Below are positions 54,218-63,888 of a DNA stretch of 64,000 nt, in pieces (position 1 is the first letter of the stretch; the number at the start of each line of letters is the position of its first letter). The DNA comes from Leptolyngbyaceae cyanobacterium RM1_1_2 (GTDB lineage: Bacteria; Cyanobacteriota; Cyanobacteriia; Phormidesmidales; Phormidesmidaceae): NCBI GenBank assembly GCA_012032345.1, contig JAAUQI010000003.1:90842-154841 (forward strand). Reading direction: 5' to 3'. The notes beneath the pieces were generated by a model. That model was given only the letters and a program-made list of their open reading frames with translations, was not told the DNA's origin and did not search any database. Position numbers and translations under genes: made by a program.

Positions 54218-56572
54218 CTATGGCTGGTCACTAATTTGCCGTTCAATTGCCTTAGCCCAGCGATCGCTAATCTGCTCAACATTTAGGCTGAGCAAAGGGA
54301 CTCCTTCCACCGTTTTAACGCTGAGGGTTTGATCCGAGGATACCTGACCAAGCGGCAGCCAGTGCGTCAGGCGCGTCTCTTGCAAAAACTTCTGCCAAAT
54401 ATTGGTCTTTTCAGCGGCAACAGAAACCACAATTCGCGCCCCGCCCTCACCAAAGAGGACTCGATCCCAGCGCGTCTGCCGCTGGTCTATAGCAAGAGGA
54501 AGCTCAATCTCAGCCCCTAGCTGAGCGCTAATGCAGCATTCTGCCAGGGCGATCGCCAGCCCCCCCTCAGCGCAGTCATGGGCCGATCGCACCCAGCCCT
54601 GCTGAATTCCCTGACGGCAGGCGCTCTGTACCTGCCGTTCTAGGTCGGTGTCAACCTGGGGTGGTCTACCCGCAACCGTTTTGTGCAGGGTGGCTAAATA
54701 TTCAGAGCCGCCCAAAGTCACCTGCTCGGCGGGTGGCTGCTCAACTGAGAGACCTAGCAGATAAATGCGATCGCCTGCCGCCTGCCAGCCCTGTCCGCAA
54801 ATGCGTTTCAGATCTGCTACTAGGCCCACCATGCCCACAACCGGAGTTGGATAAATCGGCTGGGGCTGGCCCTGACTATCAACCGTTTCGTTGTAAAGCG
54901 AGACATTCCCTCCAGTGACGGGCGTCGCAAACGCCCTGCAGCCCTCGGCTAGCCCCCGACAGGCTTCGGCCAGCTGCCAGTAGCCCACCGGATTTTCGGG
55001 ACTGCCAAAGTTGAGATTGTCTGTGACGGCCAGCGGCTCTGCTCCCACACAGCTGAGATTGCGGGCTGCTTCAGCCACGGCAGCTTTAGCGCCCTCGTAG
55101 GGGTCTAAATAGACATAGCGAGCGTTGCAATCTACTGTAGCCGCTACCCCTTTATGTATCTTTGCGCTGCCGCCTAGCTGAGGCCGCAGGCGCACAATGG
55201 CCGCATCGCCGCCACCCGGCAGCAGCACCGTATTGTTTTGTACCTGATGATCGTATTGCCGATAAATCCACTGCTTAGAGGCAATGGTAGGTGCTGCCAG
55301 GAGCCTCAATGTCACTTCGCTCCAGCTTTGAGGCTGTCCCTCTAGCGCAATACCGCCAGCAGTACACACAGGTAAGGCTGACTCCTGCCACTGCCACGCC
55401 TGTTGCGCGTAGTCAGGCGGCGTTTTTAGCAGTTCTCGTTGATAAACAGGCGTATTGTCTGCCAGGGCCGTAGCCGGAATTTCAGCCGCGATCGCCCCTT
55501 GAAAGTAAATTCGAACTGTAGGTTCGGCAATTACACTTCCTGCCGTAACCGCCTGCAACCCCCAGCGCTGAAAAATCTCAATCAGTTCCTGCTCCCGGCC
55601 AGCCTCAGCGACAAACAGCATCCGCTCTTGCGACTCAGAGAGCAAATACTCATAGGGCACCATGCCGCTTTCTCGCACCGGAATTAAATCTAAATCTAGC
55701 TCAATACCGACGCCACCCTTAGCCGCCATTTCAGCTGTCGAGCAGGTAATCCCGGCTGCGCCCATATCCTGAGCCGCCACCACAGCTCCGGTCTTAAAAG
55801 CTTCTAAACAGGCCTCTACCAAAGACTTTTCCAGGAAGGGATCGCCCACCTGTACGGCAGGACGCTTAGACTCCGACTCGTCAGTGAGTTCAGCACTGGC
55901 AAAGCTAGCCCCGCCCATGCCGTCGCGCCCGGTGGTGGAGCCGACATACAGCACCGGATTGCCCACCCCTGAGGCTCCCGACTTGACAATGTCCTCAGTC
56001 TCCATCAGGCCCAGCGCCATTGCATTCACCAGCGGATTGCCCGCGTAGGCCGGGTCAAAATAAACTTCACCGCCGACGGTCGGTACCCCAAAACAGTTGC
56101 CATAGTGAGCAATGCCGGAGACAACCCCGGTAAAAATTTGTCGGGTACGGGGATTGTTTAAGCTACCAAAGCGTAGAGAATTTAGGACTGCGATCGGGCG
56201 GGCACCCATTGTAAAAATATCGCGCAGAATTCCGCCTACGCCCGTCGCAGCACCCTGAAATGGCTCAACTGCTGAGGGATGATTGTGAGACTCAATCTTA
56301 AACGCTAGCCGCAAACCGTCTCCCATATCGACAACGCCTGCGTTTTCTCCCGGCCCAACTAAAATTTGTGGCCCCTCAGTAGGAAACTGCCGCAGCAGCG
56401 ATCGCGAATTTTTATAGCAGCAGTGCTCTGACCACATCACCCCGAACATGCCCAGTTCAGCCCGATTGGGATGACGGCCCAATCGCTGCACAATGTCTTC
56501 ATACTCTCCTGGCTTAAGACCTTCTGCAGCAATTTCGTCAGGCGAGAAAGGGGGCACTGAAGCAGTAACCAT
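54218..56572 (-). CDS. purL: phosphoribosylformylglycinamidine synthase subunit II
   Basis: Converts FGAR to FGAM with ATP and ammonia from PurQ. 784 residues from the ATG at 56572; the frame upstream is non-coding. [40 protein letters not shown] (ATP-site His) and [14 protein letters not shown] are diagnostic, as is the later [15 protein letters not shown]. It is of the short PurL type that works with PurQ and PurS; neither gene is in the window. The order purL-purF on one strand is common in cyanobacteria. Confidence 0.97.
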   Translation of the reverse strand: MVTASVPPFSPDEIAAEGLKPGEYEDIVQRLGRHPNRAELGMFGVMWSEHCCYKNSRSLLRQFPTEGPQILVGPGENAGVVDMGDGLRLAFKIESHNHPSAVEPFQGAATGVGGILRDIFTMGARPIAVLNSLRFGSLNNPRTRQIFTGVVSGIAHYGNCFGVPTVGGEVYFDPAYAGNPLVNAMALGLMETEDIVKSGASGVGNPVLYVGSTTGRDGMGGASFASAELTDESESKRPAVQVGDPFLEKSLVEACLEAFKTGAVVAAQDMGAAGITCSTAEMAAKGGVGIELDLDLIPVRESGMVPYEYLLSESQERMLFVAEAGREQELIEIFQRWGLQAVTAGSVIAEPTVRIYFQGAIAAEIPATALADNTPVYQRELLKTPPDYAQQAWQWQESALPVCTAGGIALEGQPQSWSEVTLRLLAAPTIASKQWIYRQYDHQVQNNTVLLPGGGDAAIVRLRPQLGGSAKIHKGVAATVDCNARYVYLDPYEGAKAAVAEAARNLSCVGAEPLAVTDNLNFGSPENPVGYWQLAEACRGLAEGCRAFATPVTGGNVSLYNETVDSQGQPQPIYPTPVVGMVGLVADLKRICGQGWQAAGDRIYLLGLSVEQPPAEQVTLGGSEYLATLHKTVAGRPPQVDTDLERQVQSACRQGIQQGWVRSAHDCAEGGLAIALAECCISAQLGAEIELPLAIDQRQTRWDRVLFGEGGARIVVSVAAEKTNIWQKFLQETRLTHWLPLGQVSSDQTLSVKTVEGVPLLSLNVEQISDRWAKAIERQISDQP

Positions 56573-56931
56573 AAAATCCGAATAGCCAGGCAGGCTTAAA
56601 GAGCAGGTTCTTATTCTACCGCTGTTGTTTACACCCAGGTTGACGCCCAAATACCCCAGGTTTTCTAGTACTCAACTAAAGCACCCAAACCAAACTGGAG
56701 TCCACCAGTTTGTTGCTGCTCCTGCTTTTAAATCTTTGCAATACTTAATCAAAAGCCTAGCGGGAAGTATTCAGCCAAGCTGTGACCTAAAAGTGCAAGC
56801 TATTAGGTCGATTGCCGCGATCGCTCGGCTTTTTGAGCAAAATTGCAGATCAAGAATAGCTATTTGCCTGTGATTCGAGTCACTTCAAATCTTGATCAAG
56901 ATCGCAAGATCGCAAGAAGGAGTCCGACATA
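56573..56931. other. purL upstream region
   Basis: 359 bases without a recognised gene. It must hold the purL promoter (minus strand). The plus strand contains only short open frames with no ribosome binding site. A HIP1-like GCGATCGC lies at 56816-56823. Confidence 0.35.
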
Positions 56932-57015
56932 CTGTAGATGACTCAACTCTAGCCGAGTCATCTACAGGGAACACACAATCAGCCGACAGCTCTTTCGGGA
57001 GTTCGTCGGTTTTTT
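56932..57015 (+). ncRNA. candidate small RNA: two hairpins with intrinsic terminator
   Basis: A 13-bp perfect stem CTGTAGATGACTC/GAGTCATCTACAG (56932-56944 and 56955-56967, 10-base loop) is followed by a single-stranded GGAACACACAATCA and then a second hairpin, CCGAC (56983-56987) with GTCGG (57005-57009), extended by AGCTC/GAGTT, and a run of six T (57010-57015). The order hairpin - unpaired linker - terminator is that of short cyanobacterial small RNAs such as Yfr1, but the Yfr1 core motif is absent, so I do not name it. It ends 2 bases from the stop of the convergent HAS-barrel-like gene. No promoter is certain. Confidence 0.5.
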
Positions 57016-57017
57016 GT

Positions 57018-57644
57018 TTAGCGCATAGCGCTCATCGTGGTTTTCCAGGAGAGCTCCTTACAAAGCACCTCTAGGGCACGGCGATCGCTACCCGAAAAGA
57101 GACGGCTTTCGATCAGTTCACCCAAGACCTGCTGGGTGAGCTGAGCCGCAAAAACGCCGCCCGAGCGCAGCAGATGACCGTAATAGCAGAACTGGGACTT
57201 GCCTTCAGCGGTTTGATGAAACTGATAGACAGCCCGAGAGTTCATCGGGTAGACCACTGTGTTGACGGGGACAACAACCCGGGGAATACCGTGAATGCCA
57301 TAGGGGCGATCGCGCTCAGCAAAGGTTCCCACTAGTACGACACCTAGTAGCGTTCGCGTATCGTTGATTAGATCGGGGGAAAAGACCGGATCGGGTTCGC
57401 TAGAGAGGCGGGGGCCGCTGTTGAGAAACATGGGGTTAAAGAGCTGAGAGTTATAGATAACGCCTACAGCCCAATGGCGCTGATCGCTTTCGAGCTTGAC
57501 AAACTGACCAAAGCCGTAATCTTCATCAGTAGGGGGATGATCGACATCAAAACTGTCATCTAGCTGCACTACATAGTCGCAGTGTGAGTTAGATTTCACG
57601 ACTTTGCCAATGCGACAGCGCTTAGACTCAGGTTTGAGAGTCAT
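57018..57644 (-). CDS. HAS-barrel-like conserved cyanobacterial protein
   Basis: 208 residues from the ATG at 57644, which has AGGAGA 7 bases upstream; a longer frame to 57677 lacks this. The N-terminal 130 residues (RIGKVVKSNSHCDYVVQLDD and YGFGQFVKLESDQRHWAVGV) have the beta-barrel look of the HAS-barrel domain found beside HerA-type ATPases. The C-terminal part is helical. Conserved in cyanobacteria but of no known role. It lies downstream of apcD on the same strand with 143 bases between them, so it may share its transcript. Confidence 0.75.
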   Translation of the reverse strand: MTLKPESKRCRIGKVVKSNSHCDYVVQLDDSFDVDHPPTDEDYGFGQFVKLESDQRHWAVGVIYNSQLFNPMFLNSGPRLSSEPDPVFSPDLINDTRTLLGVVLVGTFAERDRPYGIHGIPRVVVPVNTVVYPMNSRAVYQFHQTAEGKSQFCYYGHLLRSGGVFAAQLTQQVLGELIESRLFSGSDRRALEVLCKELSWKTTMSAMR

Positions 57645-57787
57645 GTCAGTTCTCCTGTAGCGATACAAAAAGGGCACGGCTGAGCCATACCCCCCGAATC
57701 TGCCTAAGTTACCTAAATTTGCTGCAAATTATTTAAACAGTTGTCTAAATAACTCGTCTTCTGCGTGAAGCCTCTGGAGTAAAGCGA

Positions 57788-58273
57788 TCAGGACATCGCC
57801 TGAATAATATAGTCAAAATAAGGGGTCGCTTCTTGAGCATCTTCGTCAGCCAAGAGAGCCAGTGAAGCTTCCTTTAGGCAGCGAATAGCCTCAGCCATGC
57901 CCGGCACCGGAACGTTTAGAGCATTGTACATTTCTCGAACACCCACGAGGCCGATGCTTTCGATCGGCTCTTTCGAGCCTGAAATCAGGCCATAGGTAAT
58001 CAGCCTTAGATACCAGCCGTAGTCTCGGATGCAAAGGGCGCGTTGCCGCTGACCGTAAGCATTGCCGCCTGGGGCAATGAAGTCAGGGCGACGTTTCCAG
58101 AGTTCTCGGCTGGCCTGATCCACAATTTTCTTTTCATTCTCGGCTAAAGCGGCTGCGATGCGCATCCGCTGTTCGCCAGAGCTAAGAAAAGATTCAATAC
58201 TCTTGAGCTCACCGCTAGTAGGGTAGCGCAGCTCATCATCAGCGTTAAGAATAACTTGACTAACGACAGACAT
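57788..58273 (-). CDS. apcD: allophycocyanin alpha-B chain
   Basis: 161 residues from the ATG at 58273 ([18 protein letters not shown]), the usual apcD start. [18 protein letters not shown] gives the phycocyanobilin-binding Cys81. The final [11 protein letters not shown] is the family C-terminus. ApcD is a terminal emitter of the phycobilisome core that passes energy to photosystem I and II. In line with that it is a single gene away from the main apcABC cluster. A longer frame with six extra residues is rejected. Confidence 0.96.
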   Translation of the reverse strand: MSVVSQVILNADDELRYPTSGELKSIESFLSSGEQRMRIAAALAENEKKIVDQASRELWKRRPDFIAPGGNAYGQRQRALCIRDYGWYLRLITYGLISGSKEPIESIGLVGVREMYNALNVPVPGMAEAIRCLKEASLALLADEDAQEATPYFDYIIQAMS

Positions 58274-58419
58274 GGTTAAAGATGATTGCAATGATTAGAT
58301 AGTTATAGTTTAACGACTCTAGGTACCGGCGGAAAGCCGCTAAAATCTAGTCTTTAATGTGACACTGCCAGGGGCAATGTGCAAGAAATATCAAGTCTCG
58401 TAAATTTTTGGCGATTTTC

Positions 58420-59619
58420 TCAGACTGCTGAGATCTTTTGGAGCAGTTTTTGAAGACGTTGAGCAATAGCCTCTGATCCCCCGGCTGGGCCAACGCGCTG
58501 ATATCCGTTGGCATTACAATCCTTTAGATAGTTCGGATTTTGTAGCGTCTTAACAATGCGCTGAGCGGCTGAGTAAAAAACCGCTTTGTTAGCTCGTCTG
58601 TGACCAATTGTCTGAACGGAGCGGCCCAAAAGCCTCATCTGAGCCTCTGCAAACTGATAGGTAAACTGTGGGCCTTGTCCCGGAATTTGAACCACAGGCT
58701 TGCCCAAACCCACCGCCTGCTCGACTGCGGTTCCGGCCATGCCGATTGCTAAGACGCATTGGCGCAGAACATCTGGAAAAGCATCTTGATAGCAGCGAAC
58801 TTCTACGGCTGCTGTGGGGCTGAGCGATTTGGTTAAATATCCCGGCCTATACTGCCAAGACAAGGCAGCGGCGATCGCCTCTAGGTCAGCCTCCCGAATG
58901 CTGGGGACTATAGCCGCACAAAACTGCATATTCTGCAGCTGCCTCACCTGCTCACAGAGCTGGAGCTGGAGCTTGAGATTTTCTAGCGCTTCGGGTAGGC
59001 GACTGCCGGGAAGCAGGGCGATCATAGGCAGATTGGGTATGAGTCCTAAGTCTCGTCCCGTCGGAATCAGCGCGTCCATAATCGGGTAGCCAGCAAAAAT
59101 AGCTTTGCTCATGCCCTGACGGTTGAGATCTTGCGCGGTATGGGCATCGCGGGTAAAGATCTGCAGGCAACGCCGCGATCGCAAACAGAATTTAGTCATC
59201 AGCGGCAGCCGCAAACGACCTTCATAGAAGCTAGAGGTCGAAACCAAAAATGCGACATAGGGTCGGCCTGTCAGATAGGCCATCAAAATAGGCACGACAT
59301 CACCTGTAGCCAACAGCAGATCACAGGGGCGACTCCGCTGGCGGACTGTCCGAAACTGCTGGAGGGTCAGGCAAATTAGCCCACTCCAGATGTCTTTGAA
59401 ATAGTTGAGCGGGTGCGTATAAATTAGCCCCCCCGAGGGGAGGTTGCTGGCTGGGCCAATCACCGCAATGCCAGCCCGACGATAGGCTTGGCCTCGACCG
59501 ACAAGGGATATGGCTGTAATAGCAAGACTCGGTATTTGAGCCTGAAGCGATCTCAGTATCAGGCTGGCGTTGAGATCTTCACCATGCCCATTACTGAGCG
59601 AGAGCAGCCGCTGAGTCAT
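58420..59619 (-). CDS. lipid-A-disaccharide-synthase-related protein, paralog 1
   Basis: 399 residues of a GT-B-like family conserved in cyanobacteria and annotated as lipid-A-disaccharide synthase-related. N-terminal RLLSLSNGHGEDLNASLILR, central GPASNLPSGGLIYTHPLNYF and LLATGDVVPILMAYLTGRP, C-terminal GMAGTAVEQAVGLGKPVVQI mark the family. Its role is not proven; relation to LpxB suggests sugar transfer to a lipid. A paralog starts divergently 104 bases away. No membrane segment. Confidence 0.85.
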   Translation of the reverse strand: MTQRLLSLSNGHGEDLNASLILRSLQAQIPSLAITAISLVGRGQAYRRAGIAVIGPASNLPSGGLIYTHPLNYFKDIWSGLICLTLQQFRTVRQRSRPCDLLLATGDVVPILMAYLTGRPYVAFLVSTSSFYEGRLRLPLMTKFCLRSRRCLQIFTRDAHTAQDLNRQGMSKAIFAGYPIMDALIPTGRDLGLIPNLPMIALLPGSRLPEALENLKLQLQLCEQVRQLQNMQFCAAIVPSIREADLEAIAAALSWQYRPGYLTKSLSPTAAVEVRCYQDAFPDVLRQCVLAIGMAGTAVEQAVGLGKPVVQIPGQGPQFTYQFAEAQMRLLGRSVQTIGHRRANKAVFYSAAQRIVKTLQNPNYLKDCNANGYQRVGPAGGSEAIAQRLQKLLQKISAV

Positions 59620-59723
59620 CAGGTGTATCTTTACGAGAAGCCTCAGCTAGATTACCGTGAAGGGTCAACCAAAATCTCAAGTATCTAAGGTAGGCTGAGG
59701 CGAGATTTGGCGCAGCAGGGCGG

Positions 59724-60941
59724 GTGATGAGGCTACTTTGTATCAGTAACGGCCATGGGGAAGACAGTATTGCTGTGGAAATTTTGCAGGCGATCGCAGC
59801 CTTGGTTAAACCGTTGGAAATTACCGTGTTGCCGATTGTTGGAGAGGGCAGCGCCTATCAGTCTCAGAGTTTCGCGCTGTTGGGGCCAGCTCAAAATTTG
59901 CCCTCTGGCGGCTTTGTTTACATGCAGGGTCAGCAGCTAGCGCGAGATTTGCAGGCGGGGCTGATAGCGCTGACCTGGGCGCAGATCAAAGCTGTGCGGC
60001 AGTGGGCTAGCCTGGGCGGACATGTGCTGGCAGTGGGGGATATCGTGCCGCTGCTGCTGGCCTGGCAGAGCAGATTGCCCTATAGCTTTGTGGGTACAGC
60101 CAAATCAGAATACTGGCTGCGGGATGAGCAAGGGCCGCTGTCCCGACAGTCTTGGCTGCCCCAGATGCCCCAGATGCTTTCAAAATCAGTCTATTTGCCT
60201 TGGGAGCGCTGGCTGCTGGCCCGTCCTTGCTGCCGTGCTGTCTTTGTGCGCGATCGCCTCACGGCTGAGTGGCTGCAGCAGTGGCAAATTTCGGCTACTT
60301 GCGCTGGCAATCCCATGATGGATCAGCTAGAGGCGACTGTTTCTCTATCAGTTCCGGCGAATACGGCACTGACCGGGGTGCTGCTGCCGGGTTCACGAGT
60401 GCCTGAAGCTCATCACAACTGGCAGACGCTCTTAGCGGCGGCGCTCAGCCTGGTGCAAGCCTACCCTCAAAAAACGATGGCGTTCTTAGCGGCGATCGCC
60501 CCTACTCTCAGCCTTGCTCCCTTTGAGGAGATTCTGATGCAGCAGGGCTGGCAGCTAACCTCTGCATCAACCCTAACCTATGAGCGCTCAGGGGCAACCC
60601 TGCTGCTAGTCCAAAATGCCTTTGCTAGCTGCCTGCATCAGGCTGATTTGGCGATCGCAATGGCTGGAACCGCAACTGAGCAAGTGGTTGGTCTGGGTAA
60701 ACCCGCTATCACCCTACCGGGACAGGGGCCGCAGTTTACCCGGCGTTTTGCTGAGATGCAGGCACGGCTTTTAGGTGCCTCTGTGTGCCTAGTCAACAGC
60801 CCAGAAGAGGTGGGAGCAGCCGCGCGATCGCTGTTTGACAATCCCAGTCGGCTGCAAAAAATAGCTCAAAATGGTCGCCATCGCATGGGCAATCCCGGAG
60901 CCGCCCAGCAAATTGCCCAGCAAATTATTCAGCACCTTTAG
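59724..60941 (+). CDS. lipid-A-disaccharide-synthase-related protein, paralog 2
   Basis: 405 residues, the divergent paralog of the gene at 58420. RLLCISNGHGEDSIAVEILQ, GPAQNLPSGGFVYMQGQQLA, LAVGDIVPLLLAWQSRLPYS and GTATEQVVGLGKPAITLPGQ align block for block with it, ending in the same PGQGPQFT. The acceptor-side loop (VGTAKSEYWLRDE here, LVSTSSFYEGRLR there) differs, so the two may act on different acceptors. It converges on the sulfotransferase gene. Confidence 0.85.
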   Translation: MMRLLCISNGHGEDSIAVEILQAIAALVKPLEITVLPIVGEGSAYQSQSFALLGPAQNLPSGGFVYMQGQQLARDLQAGLIALTWAQIKAVRQWASLGGHVLAVGDIVPLLLAWQSRLPYSFVGTAKSEYWLRDEQGPLSRQSWLPQMPQMLSKSVYLPWERWLLARPCCRAVFVRDRLTAEWLQQWQISATCAGNPMMDQLEATVSLSVPANTALTGVLLPGSRVPEAHHNWQTLLAAALSLVQAYPQKTMAFLAAIAPTLSLAPFEEILMQQGWQLTSASTLTYERSGATLLLVQNAFASCLHQADLAIAMAGTATEQVVGLGKPAITLPGQGPQFTRRFAEMQARLLGASVCLVNSPEEVGAAARSLFDNPSRLQKIAQNGRHRMGNPGAAQQIAQQIIQHL

Positions 60942-61002
60942 GTCACTTCTAGGCCAGGATATTGCTCAACATGTCGTACTCCCGGTTTCAGCTTGGGCCA
61001 AC

Positions 61003-61965
61003 TCACCAGCCATAGCCCAGCTTTTCTAGGGTTTCACCTGCTAGTTCTCGCCAGAGATCGATCTGCTCTTGAGAAAGCGAGCTGCGCCATTCCCCCACGG
61101 AGCCTTTACGAACGTGTAAGCCCTCTCCTTTACTGGCAACCTGACTGATGTCATTAGCCGCCACAATCTGGCTCATTAGATTCGATGTATACTCCAGCCC
61201 CAAAAAATCAAATGCCTGACATAGCTCCTGCGTTGGATTAGCCCTGAGCTGCTCATAGCGAACTCTATAAATTCGCTCAGCAAACTGCGGATCGCCGTGA
61301 AATCTTGCACCCAAATTAACACATCGCTGCCACTGACCAATCACCCGGCGCGAATCATCGTGCGCCCAGCGCTGAGTTTTAGCCCGCGCCTTATAAGAAA
61401 CATCAACATCTCGACCGTCTCTCACCACTTCAATGACTTTGGCTTCTGGAAAGCGACTGAGGATCTTATCCACATAGCGAATGTGCATCGGCGTTTTTTC
61501 CAGCATGATATGCTCTGCTGTGCCCTGATTGGCCTCAAAGAAATGTTGAAACAGAGCCGCAATTAGGTCTTCAGCTTTAGACAAATCGCTGCCTTCTCTG
61601 GATTTAGCCTGGTGCAGCAGACGAGTAAAATCTTCTCGATTAGCGAGGCGATGTAGCCCTATGGTGTTTTTGCCCTGTTTGTACAGGTCATAAAACCCAG
61701 GCAGCGATCGCCAGATATCTTGAGGTGTAATCCCCGTGAGCAGAGGCTTGAGGCCGTAGTGTCTAATCACCCAAGCGGCTGCTTGCTGGCGTCGCTGGAA
61801 AGACCACTGAGGTAGATAAGTAAACGGATCATAAACAGTCGAATAGGCATGAGATTCTGACGGCACTGGCAGCCCGAGGGGATGCTTGCCGATCATCTTA
61901 AAAAGCCACGAAGTCCCGGAGCGGGGGCATCCCACTATAAAAGCTTTGCGATACGATGGAGGCAT
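61003..61965 (-). CDS. sulfotransferase
   Basis: 320 residues from the ATG at 61965; the frame opens with a TTG at 61983. [20 protein letters not shown] is the 5'-phosphosulfate loop and [19 protein letters not shown] the 3'-phosphate motif. PAPS is the donor. It is the third sulfotransferase of the window, of a different subtype from the other two by length and spacing, and lies next to the LpxB-like paralogs. Substrate is unknown but may be a surface lipid or glycan. Confidence 0.9.
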   Translation of the reverse strand: MPPSYRKAFIVGCPRSGTSWLFKMIGKHPLGLPVPSESHAYSTVYDPFTYLPQWSFQRRQQAAAWVIRHYGLKPLLTGITPQDIWRSLPGFYDLYKQGKNTIGLHRLANREDFTRLLHQAKSREGSDLSKAEDLIAALFQHFFEANQGTAEHIMLEKTPMHIRYVDKILSRFPEAKVIEVVRDGRDVDVSYKARAKTQRWAHDDSRRVIGQWQRCVNLGARFHGDPQFAERIYRVRYEQLRANPTQELCQAFDFLGLEYTSNLMSQIVAANDISQVASKGEGLHVRKGSVGEWRSSLSQEQIDLWRELAGETLEKLGYGW

Positions 61966-62149
61966 CTTTGATTTACTTCTCAAACGGCAGGCGTCAGTAT
62001 TGATAGAATACCCTGACCTCTCATTTTCAAACGAGGCTAAAAATGCTCGGTTGCAGACTTCATCTGTCCAAAATGTCCTAGTAGTTCCAGAAACTGCGGT
62101 ACAATTAAAAACCGTTCAATGCTCAACTTTAGACTGCCTGGAGAATCTC

Positions 62150-62386
62150 ATGGCCCGCAAGTGTGAACTTACTGGGAAAAAGGCTAACAATGCCTACGCT
62201 GTTTCCCACTCTCACCGTCGTACTAAGCGACTACAGCACGCAAACTTGCAAACCAAGCGCATCTGGTGGCCCGCAGGCAATCGCTGGGTGAAGCTACGCA
62301 TTTCAACTAAGGCTCTCAAAACCTTGCAAATCAAAGGAATTGACGTGATGGCGAAGGAAGCAGGCATCAACTTAAATCACTATTAA
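62150..62386 (+). CDS. rpmB: 50S ribosomal protein L28
   Basis: 78 residues from the ATG at 62150, with GGAGA 5 bases upstream. [20 protein letters not shown], the usual start of L28, and the basic [18 protein letters not shown] identify it. Length matches the family. The longer frame from 61886 runs across the sulfotransferase start and is not coding. Ribosomal protein genes are usually single in cyanobacteria at this position. Confidence 0.97.
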   Translation: MARKCELTGKKANNAYAVSHSHRRTKRLQHANLQTKRIWWPAGNRWVKLRISTKALKTLQIKGIDVMAKEAGINLNHY

Positions 62387-62473
62387 CGAGTGGCGCTTCT
62401 ACAGTTAGCGAGTTAGCAGTCTGCTCTTTTAGGGCAGGTTGGAGGGTGTCTTCATCTGCCACTCCAGACAAAT

Positions 62474-63730
62474 ATGCGAGTTCTTCACCTCAGCACGTCA
62501 GATTTAGAGGGGGGCGCAGCCCGGGGTACTTACTGGCTACATCAGGCTTTACTCAGGGCTGGCGTTGATTCTCAAATGCTGGTTTCCACCAAGCTAAGTC
62601 ACGACTCGACTGTGGTGGGTTCTCCCCGGATCAAAGGCATTGATAAAATAGCTGAGGGCGTGCGTCTTAGCTGCGAATATTTTCCACTGAAGAAGTACAA
62701 GCACAAGACTACTTCTCAGTTTGCAACGAGTGCTTTTCCCAGCAATATTGCGCCTCAGGTCAAGGCCATTAACCCAGATTTAATCAATATTCACTGGGTA
62801 GGCAACGGCTTTGTCAGGCCCGAAGAACTGCCCAAGTTGGCTCGGCCAGTTGTGCTGACCCTGCGGGACATGTCCCATTTCACGGGTGGCTGCTACTATG
62901 CCAGCAGTTGTACTCGCTACGAGGCTCAGTGTGGAGCCTGTCCTCAGCTCGGCTCTAGCCGCTCTAATGATTTATCGCGCCGGGGCTGGCTGCGTAAGCA
63001 TCGGGCCTTCACAAAGACAGATCTTACAGTGGTAGGCATTAGTCACTGGATTGCGGAGTGCGCCCGGCGCAGTAGTCTGCTAGGTGATTATCCTGTGCAG
63101 GTGATTGCTAATGCGATCGACGCTAGTGCCTATACTCCAGTTCGTAAGTCTGTAGCGCGTGAAGCTTTAGGACTGGCTACAGATAAAAAAATAATTTTGT
63201 TTGGAGCCTTGAGCGCAACTTCAGATAAACGCAAAGGATGGCATCATTTAGCCAAGGCTCTGCCCCTGTTTGCTAGCCAGCACCCTGATTTATCGGCTGA
63301 GGCTCTGGTATTTGGAGCTTCTCAGCCGACTCAGGCAGCTGATTTGGGACTAAACATCCAATTTTTGGGACGGCTGCACGACACGACAATGCTGGCGCTG
63401 GTTTATGCAGCGGCTGACGTCATGGTGGTGCCTTCAACCGAAGAGGCATTTGGCAAAACAGCGATTGAGGCAATGGCCTGTGGCACGCCCGTGGTGGCTT
63501 TTAGATCCACTGGCCTTGAGGAAAGTGTGGAACATCAGCACAATGGCTACTGCGCCGAGCCGTTTAGCCCTGAAGATCTAGCAGCCGGGATCAGTTGGGT
63601 TTTGGCAGACGAAAACCGCTGGCAGAGGCTCTCGCAGAACTCTCGCTGGACAGTTGAGAATAAGTTTACAGTAGAGCATCAGGCAGCTCGATACCTCGCT
63701 CTATACACAAAAATTTTGTCCGACCGCTGA
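62474..63730 (+). CDS. glycosyltransferase family 4
   Basis: 418 residues. MRVLHLSTSDLEGGAARGTY opens an N-terminal domain of the WcaC/PelF-like kind. LTLRDMSHFTGGCYYASSCT and YEAQCGACPQLGSSRSND contain an unusual four-cysteine cluster. The C-terminal domain has ILFGALSATSDKRKGWHHLA, and PSTEEAFGKTAIEAMACGTP carries the Glu pair of the donor site. The cysteines may bind metal; I do not know that from a described member. It follows rpmB by 87 bases. Confidence 0.9.
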   Translation: MRVLHLSTSDLEGGAARGTYWLHQALLRAGVDSQMLVSTKLSHDSTVVGSPRIKGIDKIAEGVRLSCEYFPLKKYKHKTTSQFATSAFPSNIAPQVKAINPDLINIHWVGNGFVRPEELPKLARPVVLTLRDMSHFTGGCYYASSCTRYEAQCGACPQLGSSRSNDLSRRGWLRKHRAFTKTDLTVVGISHWIAECARRSSLLGDYPVQVIANAIDASAYTPVRKSVAREALGLATDKKIILFGALSATSDKRKGWHHLAKALPLFASQHPDLSAEALVFGASQPTQAADLGLNIQFLGRLHDTTMLALVYAAADVMVVPSTEEAFGKTAIEAMACGTPVVAFRSTGLEESVEHQHNGYCAEPFSPEDLAAGISWVLADENRWQRLSQNSRWTVENKFTVEHQAARYLALYTKILSDR

Positions 63731-63888
63731 CTTTCTGCCTGTAGGATAGCGGTGGTGACTCTCTTGAGTGTCGTCTTCCCAGAAATTGGTTTAGAATAAG
63801 CCGCTCACTTTTTTGATAAGTTTGGGCAATCTATGAAGCATTGCACCCAGCCATTAGCGTCTAGCAAATTCTTGCAAAGGGGATCTCT

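Noticed and set aside
61886..62149. N-terminal extension of rpmB giving a 166-residue protein
   Set aside because: The added part runs over the sulfotransferase start on the other strand and has no L28-like sequence; the ATG at 62150 with GGAGA upstream fits L28 exactly.
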